Of a stretch of 64,000 nt of DNA, positions 17,599-27,149 are shown piece after piece. The position numbers were made by a program, and so were the translations under genes. The stretch is from Paracoccus limosus. Lineage in GTDB: Bacteria > Pseudomonadota > Alphaproteobacteria > Rhodobacterales > Rhodobacteraceae. The notes below the pieces were generated by a model. The model had not been told where the DNA came from and did not search any database. It saw only the letters and a list, made by a program, of their open reading frames with translations. Location of the stretch: positions 1 to 64,000 of the forward strand of contig NZ_WMIF01000002.1 in assembly GCF_009711185.1 (NCBI RefSeq), written 5' to 3'. The stretch's first letter is position 1. Each line of letters begins with the position of its first letter.

Positions 17599-20500
17599 TT
17601 TCGACGAGGCGACGCGGGCGCAGATCCGGGCGGCGGACCCGCTGCGCTCGACCTGGCTGACGGCGAATGCCGGCTCGGGCAAGACGCGGGTGCTGACCGA
17701 CCGGGTCGCGCGGTTGCTGCTGGCGGGCACCGCGCCCGAGCGCATCCTGTGCCTGACCTATACCAAGGCCGCCGCCAGCGAGATGCAGAACCGCCTGCTG
17801 AAACGTCTGGGCGAATGGGCCATGCTGCCCGAGCCCGCGCTGCGCGCCGAACTGTCGGGTCTGGGCGAAAGCGCTGCGCCCGATCTGCCGGCGGCGCGTC
17901 GGCTGTTTGCCCGCGCCATCGAGACGCCGGGCGGGCTGAAGGTGCAGACCATCCACAGCTTCTGCGGCGGTGTCCTGCGGCGCTTTCCCATCGAGGCCGG
18001 CGTGCCGCATGGCTTTACCGAGCTTGACGATCGCAGCGCCGCGCTGATCCGTGCCGAGATCATCGAGGACATGGCGCGCGAGAACGATCCCGCGCTGCAA
18101 GACCTGCTGGCTCTGCATTCAGGCGAGAACCTCGATGCATTCCTGTCCGGTTTGCGGGGGTTCGAGGCCCCCGCGGACCGGGACGCCATCTGGGCGGCCT
18201 GTGGCCTTGCCCCGGGGGCCGAACTGCCGGACCTGCTGCGTCAGGTCTTTGGTGATGGCGCGCTGGTCGTCGCCGCGCTGATCCCGCATCTGCTGAAAGG
18301 CAGCACCAATGACCAGAAGGCGGCAGCAAAGCTTTTGCCGGGCAACTGGACCGCGCCGGGGCTGGCCGAGCTGGTTGTTCTGGAATCCGTGCTGCTGACC
18401 GGGGCAACCGCCAAAGAACCTTTTGCCCCGAAATACGACACCTTCCCGACCAAGGCGCTGCGGCAGGGCTCTTGCGCGGCGCTGATCGACGATCTGGCGA
18501 TCCTGATGGAGCGGGTGGCGGGTGCGCGATTCACCCGTGTCGCGCTGGGCCATGCCGACAAGACCCTGGCGCTGCACCGCTTTGGCCATGCGTTCCTGAC
18601 CCGCTACCGGGCCGAAAAGGCAGCGCATGGTCATCTGGATTTCGACGATCTGATCGAACGCACCGCCCGTCTTTTGTCGGAAAACAGCATGGCGCAATGG
18701 GTGCTGTTCCGGCTGGACGGCGGCATCGACCACATTCTGGTCGACGAGGCGCAGGACACCAGCCCGGCGCAATGGCAGGTGATCCAGCGGCTGACGGATG
18801 AGTTCACCTCGGGGCAGGGCGCGCGCGACCAGAACCGCAGCCTGTTCGTGGTCGGCGATCCGAAACAGTCGATCTATTCCTTTCAGGGCGCCGATATTGC
18901 CGTGTTCGAGGCGCGTCGCGCCGGTTTCGCCGCAGGCTTTGCCGCGGTTGAAAATCCGATGCAGGTGTTGGAGCTGCGGCACAGTTTCCGCAGCTCGACC
19001 GCAATCCTGGGTCTGGTCGATCAGGTCTTTGCCGGCGAGGCGGCGCGGGGGCTTGGCGATCCGCCGCGCCATCTTGCGTTCCGGGCCGCGATGCCGGGGC
19101 GGGTGGATCTGTGGCCGCCGGTGCCGAAACCCGACAAGCCAGAGCCTGGCGACTGGACCGATCCGGTCGATCAGCCGGCAGAGAACTCGGAAACCACGCA
19201 ACTGGCCCGCGCCATTGCCCGGTCGGTGGCGGGAATGCTGGGCCAGCCAATCTTTGACACCAAGACCGGCGGCGCGCGCGGGATCCGTGCCGGCGATGTG
19301 CTGATCCTCGTGCAGCGCCGCTCGGAGCTGTTTGCCGAGATCATCGCGGCGCTGAAGGCGGCGGGCCTGCCGGTGGCGGGCGCCGACCGGCTGAAGCTGG
19401 CCGGCGAGATGGCGGTCAAGGACATTCGGGCCGTGCTGTCGGTTCTGGCCACGCCCGAGGATGATCTGGCGCTGGCCGCCGCGCTGCGCTCGCCCCTGTT
19501 CGGGCTGAACGAGCACGAGCTTTACCGGCTGGCGCAGGGCCGCAAGCGCGGCGAATACCTGTGGCGGCGGCTGCGCGACAGCACGCATCGCGCGGCGGTC
19601 GAACTGCTGTCGGATCTGATGGGCCAGACCGGCTTCATGCGGCCCTTTGATCTGATCCAGCGCTTGCTGGTCCGGCATGGCGGGCACGCGCGCCTGATCG
19701 GCCGGCTGGGCCCCGAGGCGCAGGATGGCATCGATGAACTGTTGTCGCAGGCGCTCAGCTACGAATCCAGCGAGACGCCTTCGCTGACGGGCTTTTTGGT
19801 CTGGCTCTCGGGCGACGATGTCGAGGTGCGCCGCCAGCCCGGCAGCGCCGGTGACGGCGAGGGGCTGATCCGGGTGATGACGGTGCATGGCTCGAAGGGT
19901 CTTGAAAGCCCCATCGTCATCATGCCCGACAGCGCCAAGCGCCGCGCCCCACGCGAGGCGCCGGTGCTGGCCGGTCCGCAGGGGCTGTCATTGTGGCGAG
20001 GCCGCAAGGGGGAACGGCCCGAGACGGTCGAGGAACTGGCTGAGGACCAGACGCGCCGCCAGCTGGAAGAGCGCAAGCGGCTGCTTTACGTCGGCCTGAC
20101 CCGCGCGGAAAGCTGGCTGATCGTCGCGGCGGCGGGGGAAACCGATGCCGAAAGCTGGCATGGCCTGGTCGAGGCGGGCATGGGCCGCTGCGAGCTTGCC
20201 GAAAGCCGGATTCCGGCCGAGTGGGGCGGCGAAATCCGCCGGCTGTCCTTTGGCGACTGGCCCAAAACCGCGCCGGAAACCCAGCGGCGCGAGCGAGCGG
20301 CTGTAGAGCGGCCGGAATGGCTGGATGCAGCCTTGCCGCCGGCGCCGGTAAAGCGCCGGGCGGTGGCCGCGACCTCGCTGGGCGGGGCCAAGGTGATGCA
20401 GGCCGGGGCAGGGGACGCGGCTGCGGCGATGCTGTTTGGCACCCGCCTGCACCTGCTGCTGGAGCATCTGCCGGGCCGGAGTGCAGCAGACTGGCCCCGG

Positions 20501-20962
20501 ATCGCGCGCGACGTGCTGGGCGATGCCGAGGGCGGCTTGCCCGACCCCGAGGCGCTGGCCGCGCTGCTGGCCGAGGCGGGCGAGGTGATCGGCGCGCCCG
20601 ATCTGGCCGAGGTCTTTGCCCTGCCCGATGGCGCCGAGGTTCTGCGCGAAATGGCGCTGGCCGCGCCCGTGCCGGGGATCGGCATGTTGTCGGGCACCAT
20701 CGACCGGCTGGTGATTTCAGACGCGGGCCTGCTGGCGGTGGACTACAAATCGAACCGCGATGTGCCCGACCGGCCCGAGGCAGTGCCGCAGGGCATCCTG
20801 CGCCAGATGGCCGCCTATCGCGCTGCGCTGCGCCAGATCTGGCCGGCTGCCGACTGCCGGATGGCGGTGCTGTGGACGGCGACGCGCCACCTGATGGCGC
20901 TGCCCGATGGGCTGCTGGATGATGTGATGGCGGCCCTTGACCATGCCCCCTCGGGTGCCTAG
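17588..20962 (+). CDS. addA: AddA subunit, UvrD-type helicase plus nuclease
   Basis: It unwinds and cuts DNA at double-strand breaks together with AddB. The product is 1124 residues. The helicase motifs are clear: Walker A ANAGSGKTRVLTDRV, LCLTYTKAAASEMQNRL (motif Ia), ILVDEAQDTSPAQW (motif II) and VGDPKQSIYSFQGAD (motif III), then VMTVHGSKGLESPIV and LYVGLTRA (motifs V and VI). The C-terminal nuclease has LLAVDYKSNR. It overlaps addB by 11 bases. trxA follows after 54 bases that include a hairpin. Confidence 0.94.
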   Translation: MAIDFDEATRAQIRAADPLRSTWLTANAGSGKTRVLTDRVARLLLAGTAPERILCLTYTKAAASEMQNRLLKRLGEWAMLPEPALRAELSGLGESAAPDLPAARRLFARAIETPGGLKVQTIHSFCGGVLRRFPIEAGVPHGFTELDDRSAALIRAEIIEDMARENDPALQDLLALHSGENLDAFLSGLRGFEAPADRDAIWAACGLAPGAELPDLLRQVFGDGALVVAALIPHLLKGSTNDQKAAAKLLPGNWTAPGLAELVVLESVLLTGATAKEPFAPKYDTFPTKALRQGSCAALIDDLAILMERVAGARFTRVALGHADKTLALHRFGHAFLTRYRAEKAAHGHLDFDDLIERTARLLSENSMAQWVLFRLDGGIDHILVDEAQDTSPAQWQVIQRLTDEFTSGQGARDQNRSLFVVGDPKQSIYSFQGADIAVFEARRAGFAAGFAAVENPMQVLELRHSFRSSTAILGLVDQVFAGEAARGLGDPPRHLAFRAAMPGRVDLWPPVPKPDKPEPGDWTDPVDQPAENSETTQLARAIARSVAGMLGQPIFDTKTGGARGIRAGDVLILVQRRSELFAEIIAALKAAGLPVAGADRLKLAGEMAVKDIRAVLSVLATPEDDLALAAALRSPLFGLNEHELYRLAQGRKRGEYLWRRLRDSTHRAAVELLSDLMGQTGFMRPFDLIQRLLVRHGGHARLIGRLGPEAQDGIDELLSQALSYESSETPSLTGFLVWLSGDDVEVRRQPGSAGDGEGLIRVMTVHGSKGLESPIVIMPDSAKRRAPREAPVLAGPQGLSLWRGRKGERPETVEELAEDQTRRQLEERKRLLYVGLTRAESWLIVAAAGETDAESWHGLVEAGMGRCELAESRIPAEWGGEIRRLSFGDWPKTAPETQRRERAAVERPEWLDAALPPAPVKRRAVAATSLGGAKVMQAGAGDAAAAMLFGTRLHLLLEHLPGRSAADWPRIARDVLGDAEGGLPDPEALAALLAEAGEVIGAPDLAEVFALPDGAEVLREMALAAPVPGIGMLSGTIDRLVISDAGLLAVDYKSNRDVPDRPEAVPQGILRQMAAYRAALRQIWPAADCRMAVLWTATRHLMALPDGLLDDVMAALDHAPSGA

Positions 20963-20979
20963 CTGTTTCAGGACATTCC

Positions 20980-20998
20980 TGCCGGCTGCAGGCCGGCA
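20980..20998 (+). terminator. Stem-loop between addA and trxA
   Basis: TGCCGGC-TGCAG-GCCGGCA forms a perfect seven-base-pair stem with a five-base loop. There is no run of T after it, so it may be an attenuating or RNA-stabilising structure and not a full terminator. The trxA ribosome-binding site (CCAGGAGAT) follows about 5 bases later. Confidence 0.4.
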
Positions 20999-21016
20999 CT
21001 TCCAGGAGATCCCCCG

Positions 21017-21340
21017 ATGGCCAATACCCAAGCCGTTTCCGACGCCGACTTCGATGCCGAAGTGCGTCAGTCCGACACGCCCGTCGTCGTCGACTTCTGG
21101 GCCGAATGGTGCGGCCCCTGCCGCCAGATCGGCCCGGCGCTTGAGGAACTGGCCGCCGAATATGAAGGCAAGGTCAAGATCGTCAAGGTGAACGTGGACG
21201 AGAACCCGGAAAGTCCGGCGGCGCTGGGCGTGCGCGGCATTCCGGCACTGTTCCTGTTCAAGGGCGGCGAGGTCGTCTCGAACAAGATCGGCGCCGCGCC
21301 GAAGGCCGCGCTGAAAGCCTGGATCGACTCGGAGATCTGA
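21017..21340 (+). CDS. trxA: Thioredoxin
   Basis: A general cytosolic disulfide reductant. The product is 107 residues with the WCGPC active site (Cys32, Cys35) in [18 protein letters not shown]. The cis-proline is in [14 protein letters not shown]. It is the kind of protein that recycles MsrC (5565-6020). It ends the addBA run, and its own expression may be separated from addA by a hairpin. The opposite-strand neighbour ends 25 bases away. Confidence 0.95.
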   Translation: MANTQAVSDADFDAEVRQSDTPVVVDFWAEWCGPCRQIGPALEELAAEYEGKVKIVKVNVDENPESPAALGVRGIPALFLFKGGEVVSNKIGAAPKAALKAWIDSEI

Positions 21341-21351
21341 ACCGGGGATGG

Positions 21352-21386
21352 CCGGTGCGGCGGCTCAGATCGGCCAGCCGCCCCGG
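21352..21386. terminator. Hairpin shared by the convergent trxA and KpsS-like genes
   Basis: GGCGGCT at 21359-21365 pairs with AGCCGCC at 21376-21382. Flanking CCGG at 21352-21355 can extend the stem with CCGG at 21383-21386 across a small bulge. It sits at the junction of two convergent genes, so it could stop transcription both ways. No U-tract is present. Confidence 0.4.
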
Positions 21387-22255
21387 CGCATCGCCGCAAG
21401 GATCCTGTCGCCGGCCTCGGGTCTGGTGGCGTTGATCGCCTGCTGTTGCAGGAACCAATACAGATAAAGGTCGAAATCCGGGCGATGGGTTTCGGCCTTT
21501 TTCAATGCCGGCCCGGTGTCGAGCTCGGCGACGTTCAGCGCGATATGGTGAAAGTCGATCTGGCCGAACAGCACCGCCGGCTTGCCCAGCAGATAGCCGT
21601 CAAAGGCCACGGCGCTGTTCTGGGTGGCGACAAAGGCGCATTGCCGCAAAAGCTGCATGGTGTCGCCGCCGATGGTCAGGTTCGCGTGGCGCGCCGCCAG
21701 TGATGCCAGCGCGGCGTGATCGGCGTCCTCATAGCGTTCCTTTGGATGTAGCGTCGCGACGCAGGGCCTGCCGGTTTCGGCGGTGCGGCGCACCATCTCG
21801 ACCGGGCTCATGGTCTGGAAGCTGCGGCATTTGCGGATCACGCCTTGCAGCGGGATCAGGATGGGGCCGTCGAAGCCGGGGGCCGGGCCGGGCAGCACGC
21901 GCGCGCGCAGCGCATCGGCAAAGCGGCGCGCTTCGGCCGGGTCGATGGTGGACGGGTCAAACTGCGACCGGGCCACGGCAAAGCGCCAGCGCTGCTGCAC
22001 CGGCTCGATCTGCCAGAACGGATAGTGATAAGCGCGGCGAAAGGTCAGGGCGCGGTCATGCGTCGGCGCCTCGGCGTGAAACAGCGCATAGCCGTCGCAT
22101 TCGGGGGCGCGGCGGCGGGCCTCGTCCGAGGTCTGCTGCCATTCGAGCTGCCAGCCGGCGCCTTCGACGCTGGCTTTCAGCACGTTCAGAAAGTTGAACG
22201 TGCCGGCGCGGGCCGAGGCCAGCATTTGCGGTTCCAGATAGACGCGCAGGATCAT
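21365..22255 (-). CDS. Uncharacterised protein with capsule-polysaccharide (KpsS/KpsC-like) features
   Basis: I do not recognise a characterised gene. The 296-residue protein has no signal peptide or membrane segment. Its second half carries PCVATLHPKERYEDADH near residue 170 and later SAVAFDGYLLGKPAVLFG. These resemble the E-for-nucleotide and TVNSTVGLEALLxGKPV-type blocks of KpsS/KpsC capsule glycosyltransferases. A role in making or modifying a surface glycan is therefore an inference. It stands alone between trxA (convergent) and hslV (divergent, 102 bases), with no capsule genes nearby. Confidence 0.6.
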   Translation of the reverse strand: MILRVYLEPQMLASARAGTFNFLNVLKASVEGAGWQLEWQQTSDEARRRAPECDGYALFHAEAPTHDRALTFRRAYHYPFWQIEPVQQRWRFAVARSQFDPSTIDPAEARRFADALRARVLPGPAPGFDGPILIPLQGVIRKCRSFQTMSPVEMVRRTAETGRPCVATLHPKERYEDADHAALASLAARHANLTIGGDTMQLLRQCAFVATQNSAVAFDGYLLGKPAVLFGQIDFHHIALNVAELDTGPALKKAETHRPDFDLYLYWFLQQQAINATRPEAGDRILAAMRRGGWPI

Positions 22256-22357
22256 GGCGGCAGGCTAGCCGTCCCGCGCCCGCGGCGAAAGGGGGGCGGC
22301 TTGCGAAAGGGGGCGGGCAGCCATATCTGATCGGGCGAGACGAAAGCGGAGAAACCG

Positions 22358-22912
22358 ATGTCCGATGAGAAATTCCCCGGCTGGCACGGCACCACCATTC
22401 TGGCGGTGCGGCGCGGCGGCAAGGTGGTCGTGGCCGGCGACGGTCAGGTCAGCGTCGGCCAGACCGTGATGAAGGGCACCGCCCGCAAGGTGCGCCGGCT
22501 GAAGCCCGGCGGGCATGACGTGGTGGTGGGCTTTGCCGGCTCGACCGCCGATGCCTTTACGCTGCTGGAACGGCTGGAGAAGAAACTGGAATCGGCGCCG
22601 GGGCAATTGGCGCGGGCCTGTGTCGATCTGGCCAAGGACTGGCGCATGGACAAATATCTGCGCAATCTGGAGGCCATGCTGATCGTGACCGACGGGCGCG
22701 ACATTTTCGTGGTGACCGGGGCTGGCGACGTGCTGGAGCCCGAGCATGACGTGGCGGCCATCGGCTCGGGCGGAAATTACGCCCTGGCTGCGGCGCGCGG
22801 GCTGATGGCCAGCGATCTGGATGCCGAGGGCGTCGCGCGCAAGGCCATGGCGATCGCCGCCGATATCTGCGTCTATACCAATGGCAACCTGACGGTCGAG
22901 GTTCTGGGATAA
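22358..22912 (+). CDS. hslV: ATP-dependent protease subunit HslV (ClpQ)
   Basis: Proteolytic core of the HslUV bacterial proteasome-like machine. The product is 184 residues. The N-terminal propeptide ends at FPGWHG, exposing the catalytic threonine (Thr12, [10 protein letters not shown]) after processing. [20 protein letters not shown] and [18 protein letters not shown] are conserved. hslU follows after an 87-base spacer that holds a double-hairpin repeat, which is longer than the tight spacing usual for this pair. Confidence 0.96.
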   Translation: MSDEKFPGWHGTTILAVRRGGKVVVAGDGQVSVGQTVMKGTARKVRRLKPGGHDVVVGFAGSTADAFTLLERLEKKLESAPGQLARACVDLAKDWRMDKYLRNLEAMLIVTDGRDIFVVTGAGDVLEPEHDVAAIGSGGNYALAAARGLMASDLDAEGVARKAMAIAADICVYTNGNLTVEVLG

Positions 22913-22955
22913 GGGGGCTTTGCCCCCGTCCTGCGGACTCCCCCAGGGTATTTGG
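22913..22955 (+). repeat. 43-bp double-hairpin repeat, copy A (hslV-hslU spacer)
   Basis: It begins directly after the hslV TAA. Stem 1 is GGGGGC-TTT-GCCCCC (22913-22927); stem 2 is GTCC-TGC-GGAC (22928-22938); a tail TCCCCCAGGGTATTTGG follows to 22955. Aligned with copy B at 41006-41048 (minus strand) it matches 40 of 43 bases; one difference is in the loop of stem 1 and two are in the tail. Intergenic elements with a similar GC hairpin and a GGGATATTT tail are, from memory, common in Rhodobacteraceae; I cannot check copy number here. Confidence 0.85.
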
Positions 22956-22999
22956 GAAATGATGAAAGCTGCATTTCCCGCGATGAGAAAGGTTTCGAT

Positions 23000-24307
<1,308 letters not shown>

Positions 24308-24317
24308 CGGAACCTGC

Positions 24318-24349
24318 GGCTGCTGTCAGGGTTGATCCCGGCAGCAGCC
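24318..24349 (+). terminator. Stem-loop after hslU
   Basis: GGCTGCTG at 24318-24325 pairs with CAGCAGCC at 24342-24349, with an inner GGG/CCC pairing. No U-run follows; a GAAAGGA ribosome-binding site for the small membrane protein comes immediately after. It may reduce read-through from hslU or simply structure the leader. Confidence 0.4.
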
Positions 24350-24362
24350 CGAAAGGATCGCC

Positions 24363-24548
24363 ATGAGCTATATCTTAGGCATCGTCATCTTTGCGCTGGA
24401 CGTCTGGGCCATCGCCTCGATCATCAATACCAATGTGGCGACCTCGACCAAGATCATCTGGATTTTGCTGGTGGCGATCCTGCCGGTGGTGGGGTTGATC
24501 ATCTGGTGGCTGGCCGGGCCCAAGGCCAATTACGGCGCCGGCGCCTGA
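24363..24548 (+). CDS. Small membrane protein with PLDc_N-like domain
   Basis: A 61-residue protein with two hydrophobic helices: YILGIVIFALDVWAIASII, then IIWILLVAILPVVGLIIWWL. This pattern with the ILLVAILPVVGLIIWW ending is the phospholipase-D nuclease N-terminal (PLDc_N) membrane module, here without any nuclease domain. The function of such stand-alone copies is unknown. A good GAAAGGATCGCC precedes the ATG. It ends 4 bases before the convergent smr gene. Confidence 0.8.
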   Translation: MSYILGIVIFALDVWAIASIINTNVATSTKIIWILLVAILPVVGLIIWWLAGPKANYGAGA

Positions 24549-24552
24549 GCGG

Positions 24553-25161
24553 TCAGCGCCGCAGATAGACGTAATAGGCTCCTTCGCCGCCATGGCGGCG
24601 ATGCGCCGGGCGCACCTGAAGCACCAGCTGGCTCAGCGGTGCCATGTGCAGCCAATGCGGGACATTGTGGCGCAGCGCGCCCGGACGCACCGGCAGCGGT
24701 GCCTCGGGGCCGATGTCGCGGCCCTTGCCCGTAATCACCAGCACCAGACGCAGCCCGCTGGCCCGCGCGTTCAGCACGAAACGCGTGAGCGCCGGCTGCG
24801 CCGCATTCAGCGTCATGCCATGCAGGTCGATGCGCGCCTCGGGGACGAGCTTGCCTTGCGCCATGCGGCGATGGGTCTTGTGATCCATGCGCAGCGGTTG
24901 GTCGTGCAGGGCGCGGCCGGGATGCGGTGCAAGGTCGATCCGGGTCGAGGGTTTGATGGGCGTGGCGCCGATGCGGAAATCGGGCGGCGTGACCGTAGGT
25001 GGCTGGGCAGGGACGCGGCTGACGGGCGGGGCTGCGGGCTCGGGGTCGTCTGCGCCATGGGCCGCGCCATGAACGGTGGCGGGGCCATGCATCGGCACCG
25101 CCGTTGCGGCAATGCGGGACCAGAGGGCCTTTTCGTCGGCCGTCAGGCCCCGGCGTGCCAT
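24553..25161 (-). CDS. Smr/MutS2-type endonuclease-domain protein
   Basis: A 202-residue protein. The C-terminal Smr domain has EARIDLHGMTLNAAQPALTRF (the LDLHG motif), then LVLVITGKGRD (the TGxG motif) and a terminal HGGEGAYYVYLRR. The N-terminal half is proline-rich and low in conservation. Stand-alone Smr proteins are nucleases acting on DNA or RNA; the substrate of this one is not known. It starts 2 bases after the stop of the Tim44-like gene. In many alphaproteobacteria I would expect mltA between these two. Confidence 0.87.
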   Translation of the reverse strand: MARRGLTADEKALWSRIAATAVPMHGPATVHGAAHGADDPEPAAPPVSRVPAQPPTVTPPDFRIGATPIKPSTRIDLAPHPGRALHDQPLRMDHKTHRRMAQGKLVPEARIDLHGMTLNAAQPALTRFVLNARASGLRLVLVITGKGRDIGPEAPLPVRPGALRHNVPHWLHMAPLSQLVLQVRPAHRRHGGEGAYYVYLRR

Positions 25162-25162
25162 G

Positions 25163-25819
25163 TCACGCGGTGGCGACGAGCTGCCAGTTCGGGTCGTTCG
25201 ACCCCATCTGGCGGGCAAAGGTCCAGGTGTCGCGCTGTTTGCGGGCCGATTTCGGGTCGCCATCGACGACATTGCCATCGGGATCGCGGGTGGCCACGAT
25301 CATCTCGCCGACGAAGCGCACCGAGATTTCGGCCTGACGCGTCGCCGGGTTGAACTCGGCTGCTGCCAGAGCAGTCTCGCGCGTGCCAAGGAACTGCGCC
25401 TCGGTGGTCAGGCCGCGGTTCTTGCGGTCGGCGATGACACCGTCCAGTGCCTGTTCGACCGGCGGGGCCAGAAACGAGCGCACCTCGTCAAGATTGCCGC
25501 GTTCAAAGGCCATCAGGATCATCTCATAGGCGGCCTTGGCCCCGGTCAGGAACGGGCCGATGGCGAAATCGGGCTCGACCTGCTTCATCGCCAGAAGGGC
25601 GGTGGCATTGGCGCTGCCCGGCTCGGCATGGTCGTTGATGTCATTGTCCTCGGGCTCGGCGCTGCCCTCGATCACGTCGAAGCGGCGCGCCGGTTCCTGT
25701 TCGTCCGGTACGCGCGGCGGCTCGAAACCGTCGCGCGACCCCAGCACCCCGCGCAGGCGCAGGATCAGGAAGACGGCGATGGCGGCCAGAACAAGAAGTT
25801 GCAGCATGGGGTTCGACAT
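25163..25819 (-). CDS. Tim44/TimA-family membrane-anchored protein
   Basis: A 218-residue protein with one N-terminal membrane helix (LQLLVLAAIAVFLILRL), an acidic linker, and a C-terminal Tim44-like domain (residues about 85-218: FLTGAKAAYEMILMAFERGN, FLAPPVEQALDGVI, DTWTFARQMGSNDPNWQLV). The domain is related to mitochondrial Tim44; bacterial TimA was proposed to bind membranes or partner proteins. It sits next to fxsA and secB, so a protein-targeting role is plausible but unproven. It diverges from fxsA across 102 bases. Confidence 0.87.
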   Translation of the reverse strand: MSNPMLQLLVLAAIAVFLILRLRGVLGSRDGFEPPRVPDEQEPARRFDVIEGSAEPEDNDINDHAEPGSANATALLAMKQVEPDFAIGPFLTGAKAAYEMILMAFERGNLDEVRSFLAPPVEQALDGVIADRKNRGLTTEAQFLGTRETALAAAEFNPATRQAEISVRFVGEMIVATRDPDGNVVDGDPKSARKQRDTWTFARQMGSNDPNWQLVATA

Positions 25820-25921
25820 GGGCCTGGGAGAGCTTTCTAATGCGGCGTCACATTCCTATGTAGGGTGCAGGGCGGCCCAAGTCCAGTTTGCCCGCCCAAG
25901 AGCCTGAGGAAAGGAAGCCCC

Positions 25922-26491
25922 ATGCGGCTGCTGCTGCCATTCGTCATCCTGCCGATCCTTGAGATCGCGCTGTTCATCCAGGTTGGCGGCCTGATCGGCG
26001 TGCTGCCGACGATCGCTCTGGTGATCGGGTCATCGCTGCTGGGCGTGGCGGTGATGCGGCGTCAGGGCATGGTCGCGGCAATGGACGTGCAGCGCGCCAT
26101 GCAGGAATTCCGTGACCCCGCCCGGCCGATGGCGCATGGCGCGCTGGTGATGATCGCGGGGCTGCTGCTGGTCGTGCCGGGGCTGTTCACCAGTGCGCTG
26201 GGGCTGCTGCTGCTGGTGCCGGCACTGCGCGAACTGCTGTTGGGTTGGCTGGGCCGCAAGGCCGGGGCCGCCGGCATGCGCTATGACTATCGCAGCACGG
26301 CCAGCGTCGATTTCGGCGATGTGCCGCCGCGGCAGCGGCGCGGGGCGGGCTGGCAGGACGAGGAAATCATCGACGCCGAATATTCGGTGCAGGACGACCC
26401 GCCGCAGCCGGTGCGTCAGGGCCTGACCGATCAGCAGGGTCCGGGCGCCGCTTCGGGGCGGCGCGGCAATTCCGGCTGGACCCGGCATTGA
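25922..26491 (+). CDS. fxsA: FxsA-family membrane protein
   Basis: A 189-residue cytoplasmic membrane protein. It opens with LLPFVILPILEIALFIQVGGLIG, continues with TIALVIGSSLLGVAVMRRQG and has a third hydrophobic block GLLLVVPGLFTSALGLLLLVPALR. These define FxsA, first noted in E. coli for affecting phage T7 exclusion by the F plasmid. A soluble C-terminal tail of about 60 residues is longer than in E. coli. It precedes secB by 51 bases, an arrangement common in alphaproteobacteria. Confidence 0.87.
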   Translation: MRLLLPFVILPILEIALFIQVGGLIGVLPTIALVIGSSLLGVAVMRRQGMVAAMDVQRAMQEFRDPARPMAHGALVMIAGLLLVVPGLFTSALGLLLLVPALRELLLGWLGRKAGAAGMRYDYRSTASVDFGDVPPRQRRGAGWQDEEIIDAEYSVQDDPPQPVRQGLTDQQGPGAASGRRGNSGWTRH

Positions 26492-26542
26492 GCGTGACGC
26501 CACCCGGTGCTAGAACCGGCCCAAATCCCAGGGAGAGCCTTG

Positions 26543-27049
26543 ATGAGCGACGACAACAGCACTGCCGGACAGAACGGGGCCCAGCCTGCGGTGCGGCTGC
26601 AGATCCTGACGCAATATATCCGTGACCTCTCGTTCGAGAATGCCGTGGCGCAACGCGGCATGCCCTCGGGCGAGATCCAGCCCGAGATCAGCGTGCAGGT
26701 CAGTCTGGATGCGCGCAAGCGCCCGACCGAAAACCAATACGAGGTCATCAGCAAGTTCCGCGTCCAGTCCAGCAATGCCGCCGACAAGACGCCGATCTTT
26801 CTGTGCGAGCTGGATTACGGCGGCATCTTCCATGTCGAGGGCGTGCCCGAGGACCAGATGCATCCGTTCCTGATGATCGAATGTCCGCGCATGATGTTCC
26901 CCTATGTGCGGCGCATCATCTCGGACATGACCCGCGATGGTGGCTTCCCGCCCTTCAATATGGATCCGGTGGATTTCGTCGCGCTGTATCGCGGTGAGCT
27001 GGCCCGCCGGATGCAGTCGGAGCGGCCGGCGGACGTGCCGCTGTCCTGA
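26543..27049 (+). CDS. secB: Preprotein export chaperone SecB
   Basis: A tetrameric cytosolic chaperone that holds preproteins unfolded and delivers them to SecA. The product is 168 residues. The core reads LQILTQYIRDLSFENAV, then the middle strands and EGVPEDQMHPFLMIECPRMMFPYVRRII, the SecA-binding and client-groove region. The start MSDDNS at 26543 has a GGGAGAG ribosome-binding site. The porin, LptE and other exported products in the window are likely clients. Confidence 0.95.
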   Translation: MSDDNSTAGQNGAQPAVRLQILTQYIRDLSFENAVAQRGMPSGEIQPEISVQVSLDARKRPTENQYEVISKFRVQSSNAADKTPIFLCELDYGGIFHVEGVPEDQMHPFLMIECPRMMFPYVRRIISDMTRDGGFPPFNMDPVDFVALYRGELARRMQSERPADVPLS

Positions 27050-27149
27050 GGCATCAACTCTGTGTGAAGACCCGCGTTGCCGGCCGGCGGCGCGGGTCTT
27101 TTCCTGTCCCGGCGGCGGGGCTGTTCCAGCCGGGGAATCGGAGCGCGCA

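Noticed and set aside
14491-17745. Very long open frame on the minus strand opposite addB (over 1000 codons)
   Set aside because: It is antisense to a clear AddB, rich in Arg/Gln/His/Gly, with no known motif; it is a by-product of high GC and codon bias.
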